Source: Rosellinia necatrix
Taxonomy: Eukaryota; Ascomycota; Sordariomycetes; Xylariales; Xylariaceae
Direction: 5' to 3'
DNA: 64,000 bases
Assembly (NCBI GenBank): GCA_021209875.1
Contig: JAGYVD010000007.1
Span: 620,001 to 684,000, forward strand
Part shown: positions 1 through 12,260 of the stretch, in pieces
Layout: every line of letters starts with the position of its first letter
Numbering within the stretch: the stretch's first letter is position 1
Translations under genes and position numbers: made by a program
Notes under the pieces: model-generated
The model's input: only the letters and a program-made list of their open reading frames with translations
The model's database searches: none
Told to the model about the DNA's origin: nothing

Positions 1-2178
1 ATGATGTCAGCGCCGGGCTGTCTCAGATTACCGTGCTAACCACCATCGACAGATTGAATGCAAAGTGTTATTACGTCCAGGACCCGAATTTCAACAACTC
101 AAGCCCAAATAACGCCCAGGTCGTCTTTCTACCGCAATCTCACTCCCTTGCGAGTGACCTTTTGTTCCGTGGTGCGGAGCCTCTTGAAGGTATCACCGCC
201 TCCCAGATCTTATCCCTAGTGTCGCCGGAAGGAGAGCCTCAGCATGATTATCGCCATTCCATATCGCTTTATTTCAGCCTCGTCCACCCCTGGTACGGAG
301 TGGTCCACCCGACTCTGTTTTACCGACAGCTACAGAGTCTTGGGCCAGCCGAGTCGCTTTCTCCGTCGGATATAGAGTCGTCGCCGTTTTCGCATTCCAC
401 TGTTGACCACCAGGTTACGAGTCAAAAAAGCCAATCGAGTCACGCAGGCAGCCCAGAGCTCGCATCCAAAGAATTTGCTCTCCTGGCCGTGCTCATGAAC
501 CTCAATATCCGCATGCGCCTTACCGATGCTGGCGAGCAGCAGATGTTCGACGAGACGTACAGGACGGTCAAGCGTACTCTTGCCTTGCTTCTAATGGTTT
601 GCGCAGATGGCCCCCGCCCGACTGTCGAGCTTGTCCAATGTGGTGCGTTGATGGCCTTGTACGAATATGGCCATGGCGAAATTGAGACCGCGTACCAGAC
701 TCTCAGTCAAACTGCGCCGGTTGCCCGGGTTCTAGGCATTTCCGCAACGCAAAAAGGAGAGAGTGGGATCGATGATGTGCCGTTAACTCTCGAAGAGGAG
801 CAGCGCAATTGCTTGTGGTGGGGGCTTTTTATACTCGAACAGTAAGTTTACTTCAAAACAATCCTGCCTGATAGTTTTGTTGTACCGCACCAGTGCTGTG
901 GGCGGCGATAGGACATGAATAACTCTTTAGAAATCCACTCTGGTTTCAACCGGGTCGTAAATTTGCTAACAATTAAACCAGGTTTATCCTCCAGGATGAT
1001 AATATGAGACACCTACCATTTGTTTTTGAGAGCCCCAGCCGGACGACTTTGCTCCCCGAGTCACAAATCGAGTCACGAGTCATGAGTTCCAGTCCGGGGG
1101 CTTCAACACAGCTCATTCCAACCTTAGCATCACCAAGGCCGACGCTTCCAAGCGCTCGTCTACTAACTACGGATGTCATAGTCGGGTCGCAGAAGTTAGG
1201 CTCCTTCCAGCTCTCCGCTAAGGCGGCCAGCATCTTTCACAAAGCACTATGGATCGATAAGGAGCGACGAAAGTGGCCGGGTGAAAAGCCACTCGTCAGC
1301 ACATTTAATGAATTGGACAGCGAGATTAGGACTGTGACGGGGAACATACTAGCGCAAAGCCTCGACTGGGAAACGAAACTAGACTGTTTCGCGATGCTTA
1401 TAGGGTACGTCTGAAGATTCCACGTTCAATACCCCACATCCTCCTATCTTGAAATGCCACGATATATTCTCTACCACTTAGTACGCTATCGTTCAATAGC
1501 TCTCACTGACCGGCGCCATCGCGATAGCTCATTGTTCGTCCTCTACACCCCATTCTTGACTATCCTGGAGCGAAGCACGCCAGCAGCCATCGAGTCTGAC
1601 CCCGAGCTAACGGTAGCGCTAACGGCACTGCGCTTCGCCTGCAAGATGTCGACCGAGATATCGTGCAAGATTAACACCGATTTTGAGACCCCTTCGCGGT
1701 CTCCTGCCGTCTTATGTGCGCCGGCCGGTGCATCATGTTATAGAGTCATCCTTGCTTATGCGTGCATCTCGAGGATTTTCCCAGAGGAATCAGAAGCATG
1801 TCAAAAGGCTATTTCGGAAAAGTTTGAGAGTCTTTGGCTATTTAGCTTTCGATGGGGCTTTGCTGGTACGTTTTGACTTACTTCCCCCTGCATATCGTCT
1901 ATTCCGCACTCTGCTAGTTGTCACCCGGATCTGCTGACGGCCGCTGTAATAGAGAAAATGATGAGACGACTTGAATACAGGATCGGCGGTGAGTAATACC
2001 AAGATTCACTGCCCTGCAACTTGGCAATACCAGGAGTTATACATAGGATCTGGTTATTTAGCCACGACTGTTTGAGAGCACATACTAACCCCATTCTATA
2101 GTTGACCGCAACTACTATCTAAGAAACACATCAATAACGCCGCCTCCGCGGAGTACGGGCTATGAACTCCTGCAGTAA
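1..2178 (+). CDS. Fungal-specific transcription factor (MHR domain), 5' end outside window
   Basis: This is the C-terminal part, at least 570 residues, of a Zn(II)2Cys6-type nuclear regulator. The frame is open from base 3 and the zinc cluster would lie upstream of the window. Exons run <3-841, 982-1404, 1528-1865, 1953-1988 and 2102-2178, and all phases agree. The fungal_trans middle homology region is recognisable from motifs such as YFSLVHPWYGVVHPTLFYRQ, the WWGLFILEQ stretch across intron 1, the LPF.ESPS..TLLPE block and a late EKMMRRLEYRIG segment. These are the usual landmarks of xylanolytic-activator-type regulators. The family activates or represses promoters as dimers, often for carbon use or secondary metabolism. 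Target genes cannot be told from the sequence, and no metabolic cluster adjoins it here. Intron 2 (1405-1527) needs the acceptor at 1526-1527, because two nearer AGs lead straight into stop codons. Confidence 0.85.
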
Positions 2179-3764
2179 TTGTGAGAGAAACGGGTCAAGA
2201 TCATAGCTTTTTTTTTTTAAACTCCGCGGGGCCGCTACAGCAATGGGCCATTCCACCCTCCAACAGCCTAACGGCAGGTATGGGGAGGCCAAACTGTCAC
2301 AGAAGACGGTTGCAATATTGCCCACGTTGCGATCCTATACGTTTCGTTGCTGGGGAAATTTGCCCGCGCGTATTCTACTTGACCTTCGTCGTCCCGATGA
2401 AGTCGCGGCCCGGGAGAGAGACCATTGCTATCAACTCCCTAGTTTATAACAAGGCTGTACCCCACCGCATTGGATAGTAGGCTCCAGGCATGGAACAAGC
2501 AAGAGAATAGAAGGGCGCTAGCTTGCTTTCAAAAGGGGTTCCCAACCCTTGCTTGAGTCAGAAATCCACGCCTCATTTTCGTTGACTTGGGACACATTAC
2601 GGGGAAAGATTAGCTACCTACCAGATCGTACGATGCTCCTCTAGCTCCCAATGGTATTGCCAATTCACCAGTTCACGGGTGGCGATATATATGCCCCAAA
2701 AATGATGAGAACAGAGAGTTGCCCGGTCACGAAGTAACAGAATAAGGGCTCGCCTTAGAAGAAGGAAAAAGGCACATTTCCGCCGCCAGGGAGGATAGCG
2801 GGCAACCAGTGTGAAAAAGGGCCTCGGAATATGCGGCAGGGCACCTGGTTAGCTTGTGATGGGAGAATGAAATCTGACTTCGAATCTCTCAATCTTGAAA
2901 TGAAAAAAAAAAAAGGGGGAAGGTGGAGGTGGGGGATCAATAAAATTGCATATGTCTGTCAGATCCTATATCGAAAGCTTGGGCCAAGGTCGAAAATGAA
3001 AAAAAAAAAAAAAGGAGACCCGCATGGAAATAAAAGAAACTTGGTGGATAAAACACAACCTGGCATGACATGGCGTAGCACAACCCGACGGATCGGTACC
3101 TTGGTTAGACACTTCTACTGGAATTAAGAGTTGCCAGTCGGGCCAGTCGCCGCGTTGAAATTCTTCATCCTCTGGATCGCCCCGGGAAGAACCACCCTAT
3201 TTAATCCCCGTCGGTACCTCTCAAGCCAGGGACCCTTCATCCACCCCCCCCTCCTCCCCACCTACAGGAGGGAAGGGGATATCGTGGAAACGTCTATTTT
3301 AACTACCGCCTTGCTCCCCCACCCTTACTTACTCTCGTCTACAAGGTCATCTTCACACTCCTTTCCATGTATTATATATATTATATAAATATAAATAAGC
3401 GGACCATTCATTGTATGTATTTATGTATGTATGTATGTATGTACTTACTAGTAGTAACTATATTCACGACAATACCGACTTTTTGTCCTTGGATGCCTCG
3501 CTGTAAGCCTACCTAATCTATCTATTCAGAATCCTCATTCATCCGCAGGTAAAACACCTGAATGTGAAAAAAAAAAAAAAAATTAAATAAATAAAATAAA
3601 AAAAATTACCACCACATCGACCACTTTTGCGCCCACGCCGCCGGAACGAGGTTGTCATCTGCTACTGTGCTACTGTGCTACAGTGCTACAGAGCGATTAG
3701 GTAGGTAAGGTTACCTAGTTCTTCTCGCATGCTTCTTCTTCTTCTTCTTCTTCTTCTTCTTCTT

Positions 3765-3796
<32 letters not shown>

Positions 3797-4705
3797 CTAT
3801 TTATCTAAAAATGGGGTTTTTTTCCCCCCGGCCATCTCAGTTATCGACTTACCTAGTCTACCTAAAAGTGTGACTCGAGATGCGACCTGGATCAAAGCCA
3901 GTCAGAGTTTAGTCAAGAGTCTTTCGCCAATATACATATAGATAGCATACAGCACCCCGACTCCAATTCACTCAGCCCCTACTCCTTGGTGCATCGGCTT
4001 CGGGAAGGAGATGCACAAAATACTTACGCAGGTTGAGATACGTTTCATGATTCTACAATCAGCAAGCTTCGGTTCTGTTGCAGGTGGCCAGTCCGTAAGG
4101 GCAGTATGCTGTCAGTCACAGCGAGATTGAGGGGGTATAATAGAATCTAACACCTAATCATGGGCATGAAAATGTCACACATACGTGTAATTTCCTGTCT
4201 ATCAACAAAGGCAGGCTACGCTCTCGAGGTTAGCTAGTCGCTTATTCGACCTAACCTTTCTTCTGCTATCTATATATACAAATGCATCACGCAGTTTACC
4301 ATACCACATACCAATAACAGAAGAACGAGACCGACTGTCAACTATATCATCCACCAAAATTCCTTGGCTTTCCTTCAATTAGGATCCCGGCGGCTTATGT
4401 GGATACGTACGCACACCTCTATTTGAGGGGTATAGCTATACTCGTACGCAGATTAGTAGATGCAGAGATTGTGCAGATTCTTCGCACAAACGTTAAACAA
4501 TATTTTGACACCTGGGGACGCCGTACGCCCCATCCAGTCCTTACGCTGCCTTGGGGCAAGCGCTACTTGGCCCCGATATATAAACATAAAAATGAAAGCT
4601 AATTTACGTGGCGTAGAAAATTTAGCGTAGGGAATGCTTTCCCTCCCTTTTCATTCGGTAAATAAGAAAAGTGAAGGGACAGGGAGTTAGGAAGCGGAGC
4701 TGCTA
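2179..4705. other. Intergenic region, repeat-rich
   Basis: No gene is supported in this 2.5 kb. It holds A-rich tracts (about 2901, 3001 and 3566), a TATG-type run near 3412-3442, a long CTT run, and short TACCTAGT/GGTAGGTA motifs around 3700-3860. Small open frames here have no codon bias, splice structure or recognisable motif. Confidence 0.6.
3732..3794. repeat. (CTT)21 microsatellite
   Basis: This is an uninterrupted trinucleotide run of 63 bases in intergenic DNA. It creates a spurious poly-Leu frame. It is probably length-polymorphic between strains. Confidence 0.95.
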
Positions 4706-6467
4706 TCAAAACCCGCTACTGCTGACGATCAAAACCAGCAAGATGCCATTAAGAGCACACACGGCAATGAAGGACCCCCATACAGCGAGGCTGTATAGGT
4801 AACCAGCGGGGCGTTGGCGGTAGAGCATAGCGCCAAGACCCATGCAGGCACAGAAGAGGCTCGCCACGGACCCAAGCGTGGCGCCAGCATCTACCTCAAG
4901 GCGTAGTCGACGCCGGCCTGTCATAACAAGCAGAGCAGATACACCGAGGAGCATGAAGGCAGCCACGAAGGCGAGCACGATACTCTGCGTCAACACTCTG
5001 TCTTGGTAGCCACCGGTTTTTGGATCGACTATGGAGGACGAGGAGGAGTGTGAGTACCTGGGAAAAAAGCCGACGCTGCGCGGGTGGTAGGGCTCTCCTT
5101 CTTCCGAGGACATATACTCGTCCTCGGTTGTTGGCTCACGATAGGGCGTCACGGCTGCGGTATGGCGTCCACTTATGCTAAAATAATCCGTTGGTGACGT
5201 GGTCGTGCTGCCAAGTCGAGGGTCGAGAAGCGACTGGGTTTCCGACAACGAGGCCGCGGCGGCGTCCTTGGATTTCTGGGATTGTAGCCAGTGCCTTACC
5301 TGGCCGACAGGGGTGCCCAACATGTTTTTGACATATTCAAAGCCGGGGAAATTGTCGTCGGCGTTGGGATCGACGTAGATGACGTAGGCATCGTCTTGAT
5401 CGCCGGCATCGCTGCCGTGCTCGTACTCGTTCCAATAGGCAGATGGTGTCGCGGGAGCGGTACTGGAGGACGACTGTCGGGAATTGCGGCGGATTTTGCG
5501 GTCGGAATGGTCTGGTGATTCGGTAGGGAGTGGGGGTTCTTGGAGGTTGGTGTTGACGGGTAAGGCAGCCTCGAGGGTGGTGCGCAATTCCCGATATTGT
5601 AATTGAAGCGGGGCGAAGTTATAATGAGTAAAGCTCTTGGGATTGCCAATGACGTCGTCCTTAAATCGGCTGCTCAAGGTGGTCGAACCAGTCCATTTCT
5701 GTAGAGAAGGTGATGTCACATGTTAGCCCAGACCTGCAATGCACCATGGCTTGCATGAGTATGTGGCCAAGCGACACCATTGCAACTCTGGCTGCCGTTA
5801 TTCGCAATGCTAGCTGTATCCGGTCGTACTGTATGTTTAAGCACTCGAAGAATTGGGGGATTCATGCATACCTTGTACTTCTTGAGGATTTTTCGAAAAG
5901 CAGTAACTTGAGCATCCACAAATCGACTGAGTGCCTTGACATCCTGACCGCATCCGTCGACTTGTGTTTGGTACTTGACAAACCGTCGCTGACGTTTAGC
6001 CGATAAGCCGCATGTGTCGGTGCATTTTAATAGCAATTGGTGAACAAGCCCACAGAGATGGCCTAAATTAGTTCAGTAGAACGATAGGTTAGCCTTCTAC
6101 GAACTAGTCGGCCGAGCTAGGCAATTCATCCCAAAGGAGAAGGTAGGGTAGCGCCAGCCGGGGCAGGCAACCCAGGACAAGTAACTCAAGAACAAGGCAA
6201 GAAATACATACGCAGACGGCGCGAGATCTCGTCGGCCTTGCTGGTGACAAAGAGGCCGACACGGTCATGCTGTGAGCATAGCTCGTGGTAGAAGTCGTCC
6301 TCGAACCTCTGCAGAGCGTAGTCTTGTTGGCCGGGGATGGTGACGGCGGCGGTGGCCTGGTCTTTGGTGGTGTGTGCCTTGATCTGGTACTTGAGCGAGT
6401 TGTAGTCCACGTTGTGCAAACTCCAGCTGGGTACCGAAGCTTGCTCGAGTCGCTCTCCGAATTTCAT
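4706..6467 (-). CDS. SPX-domain protein with three C-terminal membrane segments
   Basis: The predicted protein has 479 residues from exons 6467-6212, 6062-5872 and 5698-4706, with all phases matching. The N-terminus (MKFGERLEQASVPSW, then LKYQIK) is a classic SPX opening, and the helical SPX core continues to about residue 150 (KALSRFVDAQVTAFRKILKKYK). SPX domains bind inositol pyrophosphates and report phosphate status. A long polar Ser/Asp-rich linker follows. Three hydrophobic helices occupy roughly residues 388-409, 421-441 and 450-475, so the protein is probably in the vacuolar or another endomembrane. Unlike Vtc2-Vtc4 I see no polyphosphate-polymerase (VTC) core, and unlike Pho87/90/91 no large transporter domain. 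It may be a regulatory or accessory SPX protein, perhaps of the VTC complex, but that is inference. Confidence 0.88.
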
Positions 6468-9400
6468 CGTGATGCTATGTGTATATCCATGTCAGACCCC
6501 GAGGTCATTCGCCTCACAGACGGATTTCTATCTGCGCTCCCGTGTCCGCTGCACTCTGTTCCGGGGGTTTGGGAGGGAATGGGCAGGTAGAAGCCGAGCT
6601 GTGTAAGTGAAACAAAGATGGAATTCCAAGCCGCTGGGTAATTGGTAGTATTCTCGCACGTGTTATGCTCGGAGCTGCCGAGTCGATGCTGCTGCGGATG
6701 ACAAAACGATGATGACGCTCTCGATGATGCTCATGACATGGAGCTTGTTTATTGGTTGGTGATAAAGGATCGGGCGGGATTGGTCCAGGATCTCTGGCGG
6801 ACCGAAAATGCCTAGTAGTGCGCTCCTTACTTACATATCCTTCCCGTGGCTCGAGTCCAGGGGCAGGAGCAGGAACAGGAAAAAAAGCGAGAGCGGGGAG
6901 CAGGAGCAAGAGTAAGAGTAAGAGCAAGAGCAAGAGCAGGAGCAGGCGCAGAAAAGCCCCGGGCCCCTCCAATTATTACCACCCGGCAAATGCCCTCCTG
7001 CTAGGTCCGTTAATATTAGAGTTTTACAGATGGGCCTGGGCACGAAGGCTAAGTACCTACCTACAGTACCTGCTTCCTGCTAACGTGACGGAGTGGGCGG
7101 CTTTGGTGGGCGGACGGGTTGTTGTGCGGGAGGGCGTAGCAGGGATGTGATTAGGTAGTGGGCTGCTAGATGCCAGCACTATTTGCGAGGAATTGCTAGT
7201 AAATGCTAGCAGATGCTAGCAAGGGCTAGACACGCTTTATCCACGCGGTAGGAGGCGGTAGGAGAGCGGTACGAGAGATGTGATGAAAACCACTAGGGAG
7301 TTGTGGCTGCTCTCGTAGGGTGCCGGGTTGGGTTGGGATAAAGGAGGACGAAGGATGGGGTTGAAAGAGAGGGATCTACTGGCTGGTGCTACGAGTACGA
7401 AGTTGGGCAACCCCAGCTACATATCTATGTGTTTTAACTCTCCGGGATGCCAGACAAGGCCTATACTCGCCAGAGACGCCCATATCGGTTCGCCGTCCGC
7501 CATTATGCTGGTGCATGCCGTACTCCTGCCCTCTAAACCGGAGCGGCTTGCAGAGAGGCTAGACCGGCCCAAGGGCCAGGAACCCCCAGTGTTGTCCACT
7601 ACACTAGGTCGCTGTAACGGTTGGGTATAACGGGTTTCCGGTCTAATCCGAAACAGGCAACGATTGGCCAATCACATCATGGCATCTGCGACTCCAACCA
7701 TGTGCATACTGCACAGCTGGACGTTCCACTGCCTACCTAAGTAGGTTAGATAGTTACAGAATACCTGCTTGGTTGCCTATCATTTGCAAGTACGAAGATA
7801 CAACGCCTTAGCAGGCCTGGATATTCAGTTGCTTGAGATAAGGCAAAAACCCCAAAGCTGTAAGGTCAGCAAGCGGGCAGGGGCCAGACTAGATGTCAGA
7901 TATACGACCTAACTAAGTAGTGTATGTACCTATGAGTTGTCCTATCTGAACACGGAGGTTTGTGGCTGATGAAATGTCTCGTTTTACTCGGTACTATTGG
8001 CCGACGGTAGACAGCCCACCTCCCGGTATCACCTGCCTCACTAGTATGTACTTAGGTAGGTACCTATCGAACATGCATCCTGCGGTGGCCAGTGGACGCT
8101 GCATACTGGAACAGTGGAACATGCTCAATGAACCCCGGAAAAAGTCCCTACTTGATAAGTTGATCGTGCGACTGGTTACCTAGCTTGGCTATTATGCGGT
8201 ACAGCATCATGGACCGCTTGGGCTGCCCGAGAATTGCGAATTGTCCGTATCCTTTCACCCCAGTTTGCCAGCTGCTCATACCTATGCAAAGTAGGGGTCC
8301 CGCTAGCAGCTCTTGACAATACGTAACAAATACATAAGAGGCTTACATCCAAGTCGGAATCACATTGTCCCATTCCCCCCAAAACACCTGCTTGGTGCTG
8401 AAGCTTCTACACCTAAACAGGACTGGGCCACGAATGCAATCATTCATAGTGAGGCTGTGGGTGGTGTATCAATGATTTCCCGGAGCGACATATCTGCATC
8501 TACATCAACTAACGACTGTATCAGCACGGATGCCGCGCATGGACCCCTTCACGATCGTCGTTCTCGGGGCTCCGGCCGGGAGTGAGGGGGTTCTTCTCCT
8601 CCTACAATGGCAATGAGTGACGGTAGGTATATAGTACAGGATGCCGCGCGCTCCCGCCACCCGAGTTCGTCTTCACCTGCTCTCGCGGGAGATCTGAATC
8701 CTCGAAAGATAAGGACTTGGGAGTCGAGCCGCAAGATCAATAGCCAGGTTCTGGCTGCCGCGTAAACTCCACCCTTTCGCCTCAAGCTGCTCGTTTTCGT
8801 CTCACCAACAGACCCAGGCATGCTAGCCGACGCGGGCCGCCAAGCGCGGCCCGTGGGCAACCATCTCCCTTACCCTTGCTCCAAACCGAAATGTTTACAC
8901 ATAGCCGCTTGATTGGATCATTACCTTGCCTTTGTGGCTAGTAATTCCCCGAGAGGACGAATAGCAGCATGCCTTTACTGTTCTATATCTAAAGCCTGCT
9001 TGGGAGCAAGATGGGGGCAACCCGGCTTATTTCCGGGAGGGTGTAAGGATCCTGCATTTCCCCAGGCCTTATCGTCTTCGATGGCCGCCTCTGCGAGAAA
9101 TCCTCGAGTAGACAACGAACCATTCTCGGTTAATTACCTCCCGCTGCCGCCGCCATCACCACCACTACCACCAGGCCGAGACCTGAAGGTGCTATAACAT
9201 GTCCGATAACGGCAGGTTTTTTCAATCCCTCAACTCATCTACCCCCAAGAATGCCGTCGCTCGTTCTGAGGATGGCCATTGGCAATTGGAAACCCAAGCG
9301 CTCTTGTTGGCAAAGTCTGTATGTGTTTTGCCTCTAGTCAATGCCTAGAATCGACGGCTATAAGGTAGGTAGATGACGAAATCAGTACATGCGTATGTAC

Positions 9401-11258
9401 CTTCATCGTTGAGGCTATGAGTGGAGGTATCTCGGTCCGTTCGAGGAGCACGTGTTAGTTTGTCTCGTAATGTCGGACACCGATATGTAGACACGCCCGC
9501 CGATGTGACCCCAAACCTGTAATCCTCCCTTGTGGGTTACCACGAAGGGCGTTTCGCGTACGGGATCATCCACCCGATGTTAGTGCCTCATGGGTTGGGA
9601 TCTTGCATCGTGGATTGGGTACCATAATTTCCGCGGGTATTCCCAGCTATGCGGCATGGGGACAGCTCAGCATTGGTCGAAGATGTCGGCCTTCGAGAAA
9701 GAAGTAGTTGAGCTCCGTATCAACTATGTGTGTATCTCGGAAGGATCTTCACCATACATATTGCCCCACTCCGTTAATAGCTGACTGCATGACCGTCCAT
9801 TCATGCTGTGTGCTAGCTAGGAGTTCGGAGGAACTTCGATCTTTGACTACCCAGTTTGGAGGCTATATGAGCAAGCGACCGCCAGGATCGTATGCGCTTG
9901 TACCATTTCCCCCTGGGGAAACCTCGCTTGGTGATCAGCGCAGGGTTTGAGCACAGGTTCGGGATGGGACTCGCTTTCGCGAGCGAAGTCAATCGAGAAT
10001 CGAGGTTGACTGTGTCACGGATAAGCATTTGAGAAAAAAGAAAAAAAAAAAAAAAAAGATATATATAAATAAAAAAAAGGAATTATATAAAAAAGACATA
10101 ATAATAAAACGGCAAGCCTATTGGCTCTTTGAGGTCACGCGACCTTTGTCCGGATTGTCCTATTGCGGAGGGTCCTAGGAACATGCCGGGAGGGGGTGGT
10201 TTCTGGAAGCACGCTATCCATCAACGTACATAATCCGCATTTGAACGATTACGCTAAACCTATACATGTTCATATAAGTAACACTTTATAAGTAACACCT
10301 GTGCCACCCTCCCCAAAGGTGTGTCTGAGATTTCGCTGATAAATACAAATTGGCAAGCCCGTCGAGGAGCGTTTTCGCTCTCTTCTGATAACGTATAAGA
10401 GGGGATAATCCTACCTCGAAGTCTTGGCACCGCCGAGGGCAAACCCGCGCGACGCGCAAGAAACAGGGTCTTTTAGCCAGAACGGACAGCATTCGGAGGG
10501 AAGAGACAGACGGAGGTGACTCGACGTGCACTTCCTGCCGCTCGAGGCGACGATAGCGCGCCGTTCGATGTCGTCGGAATGCTTATTCATAATCACTTGG
10601 CGGGATCGACAATGCAGGGCTGGAGGAAAACCAACCTTCCCAAACGAAAACAACAAGACTTTTCCATTCATCCATTGTCGCTTGGCAGGGTGCCGGATCC
10701 AATTCGACGAAACCCACTCTTCCCCGTTCCGATCTTATCAGCTAGCGTTGCCTGCGGCAGTTATCGAGCGCCCAGGCTTCGTCGCGCGCGTCGAGAAGCT
10801 TGGAAGCCTGTGCGCTTCCAAAATGGCGTACGAGGTAGGTTCGGCGATGTTGGTTATATGCCAACCGTCGCGCCTTACTATGGCAGAAAAAGACATCGGT
10901 GGACGGAGGCGTTTTATGTAGCTAGGTAGTTTTGGCGACGCTCGGGGCTTTCTCCAGTGGATTGACGATCCAGTAAGCAAGGCAAGCAGCCCTAAGTGCG
11001 CTCGCCCTACCAATGGCGTGCTCAATTGACTAATACGGTTTTCTGAGAGATCCTCGAGCCCACATGTGTGTAGCCTATGAACAGGTGGTGATTCCGTGTT
11101 GATTTGACAGCATCAGCGACTATCAAAATACCATAACTTGGTAAATTTGAATAGAGGCGTAAGGAAATTGGAAATTACACTATTCGAAGGACATCAGAAT
11201 CTCAGAATCTCATCTGAGCACAGCCCATCCAACAAGGCGCAAAAAAAAAGCCTCAAAT
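6468..11258. other. Intergenic region of 4.8 kb
   Basis: I find no convincing gene. Several open frames of 60-140 codons (for example 10516-10929) overlap one another, carry no known motif and lack introns with proper signals. The region holds a GAGCAA/GAGCAG hexanucleotide array, an A-rich patch at about 10030-10100, and TACCTA/GGTAGG motifs (for example 7045-7065 and 8045-8070). Small clusters of GCTAG-type repeats lie at 7160-7230. Confidence 0.5.
6890..6951. repeat. Degenerate GAGCAA/GAGCAG/GAGTAA hexanucleotide array
   Basis: About ten imperfect 6-bp units lie upstream of the SPX gene. On the plus strand they would encode Ser-Lys or Ser-Arg repeats, but the frame has no other coding character. 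I treat it as a simple repeat. Confidence 0.85.
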
Positions 11259-12260
11259 ATGGTAGGAGGCCTCAACCCCCCAATCCCCCTACCAGAGCTT
11301 CAAAGCTCACACGTTTCGCATCACAGGTCCACGCAGACGCTTCCAATTTCGCCGCCGGCGTGACCAAACAGGAGGCTTACGAGCAAGTTCTTTTGCAGGC
11401 CGAGGGGCTCTTCGACGATCAGAGAAACTGGGTACGTGCACAAGCTCTCTATCCCGGGCCATCCGTCCCAACACATGTACTGACTGACTGACGACACCGG
11501 CCTAGGTTTGGTGCGTATACTCCCACTCCCACTCTCACTCTCACTCTCGCTCTCACCCATGCATGCATGCATGCACGCATCACGAGGACATCTCATGGCT
11601 TCATTAGCCCGAAGCATAGCTGACAAGCCTGAAGCAACCTGGCGAACACGGCGTCGCTATTATGGCACGCGTATAAGTCCCTGCCCGCCCCAAGCAGCGA
11701 GGTGAACTGGGCCGGTACGTTTCCCCTCCGTCCCTCCTCCCCTCCCCCCCTTTCCGCAATGCCGCACTTCATCCCATCTCAATTAATCTCATCTAATCTC
11801 ATCTGGTCTCACCCCGCCTCAATTCACTTCACTTCACTTCGCTTCACTTCACATCCCCACGTCTTATATCTCACTTGACTTCTTTGACACTAAATCGCTC
11901 GAGCGGGCGGGTGGGACAGGCTTCTACACGCTGGACGCGCGGAAGACGGCCAAGCCGCAGCTCATCCTCGGGCCGTTCCAGGGCAAGGTGGCGTGCCAGA
12001 CCATCGTGTTCGGGCGCGGGGTGTGCGGGACGGCGGCGTCGGCGCGGGCCACGCAGCTCGTGCCCGACGTGGAGAAGTTTCCCGGCCACATCGCCTGCGA
12101 CGGCGACAGCCGGAGCGAGATCGTCGTCCCCGTCATCGTCGGGGACAAGGTCGTCGCTATCATCGACGTTGACTGCGCCGTGCTCGACGGCTTCGACGAC
12201 GTCGACCGCCTGTACCTGGAGAAACTGGCCGCGCTGGTCGGCCGGAGCTGCGATTGGTAG
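11259..12260 (+). CDS. Free methionine-(R)-sulfoxide reductase (GAF domain, YKL069W family)
   Basis: The spliced product has 177 residues. Proposed exons are 11259-11261 (ATG only), 11327-11431, 11506-11510 (5 nt), 11635-11714 and 11920-12260. The enzyme reduces free Met-R-sulfoxide in the cytosol, a repair step after oxidative stress. The body is a single GAF domain. The motif LILGPFQGKVACQ, the GRGVCGTAA loop and HIACDG supply Cys90, Cys100 and Cys124, matching the catalytic cysteines of the yeast enzyme. The conserved NWVCNLAN stretch is recovered only if a 5-nt microexon (V plus two bases of C) is included. The first intron directly after the ATG (GTAGGA...CACAG) is the least certain junction. 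Introns 3 and 4 are full of microsatellite. The nitrilase gene follows 582 bp downstream on the same strand. Confidence 0.88.
11506..11510 (+). other. 5-nt microexon of the fRMsr gene
   Basis: The bases GTTTG lie between an acceptor (CCTAG) and a donor (GTGCGT). They bridge NW| and |NLAN to give NWVCNLAN, the family consensus, in the right phase. Skipping them would both shift frame and lose the Val-Cys pair. Confidence 0.75.
11519..11577. repeat. CTCACT and ATGC repeats inside an intron
   Basis: CTCACT-like units are followed by a short CATG/CATGC run within intron 3 of the fRMsr gene. Another CTTCA/CTCAT-rich stretch lies in intron 4 at about 11777-11855. Confidence 0.85.

Noticed and set aside
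33..845. Treating the first frame as a complete gene starting at base 33
   Set aside because: The codon at 33 is GTG and the frame is open to the window edge. The gene is truncated upstream, where the zinc cluster should be.
4399..4602. 67-codon plus-strand frame
   Set aside because: It has no proper ATG start, no recognisable motif and no splice partner.
6752..7150. Ser/Lys-Ser/Arg repeat frame upstream of the SPX gene
   Set aside because: It is produced by a hexanucleotide array. The flanking sequence shows no coding character.
10516..10929. Two overlapping plus-strand frames of 130-137 codons
   Set aside because: Both frames are open at once with ordinary base composition and no domain, so they are probably chance.
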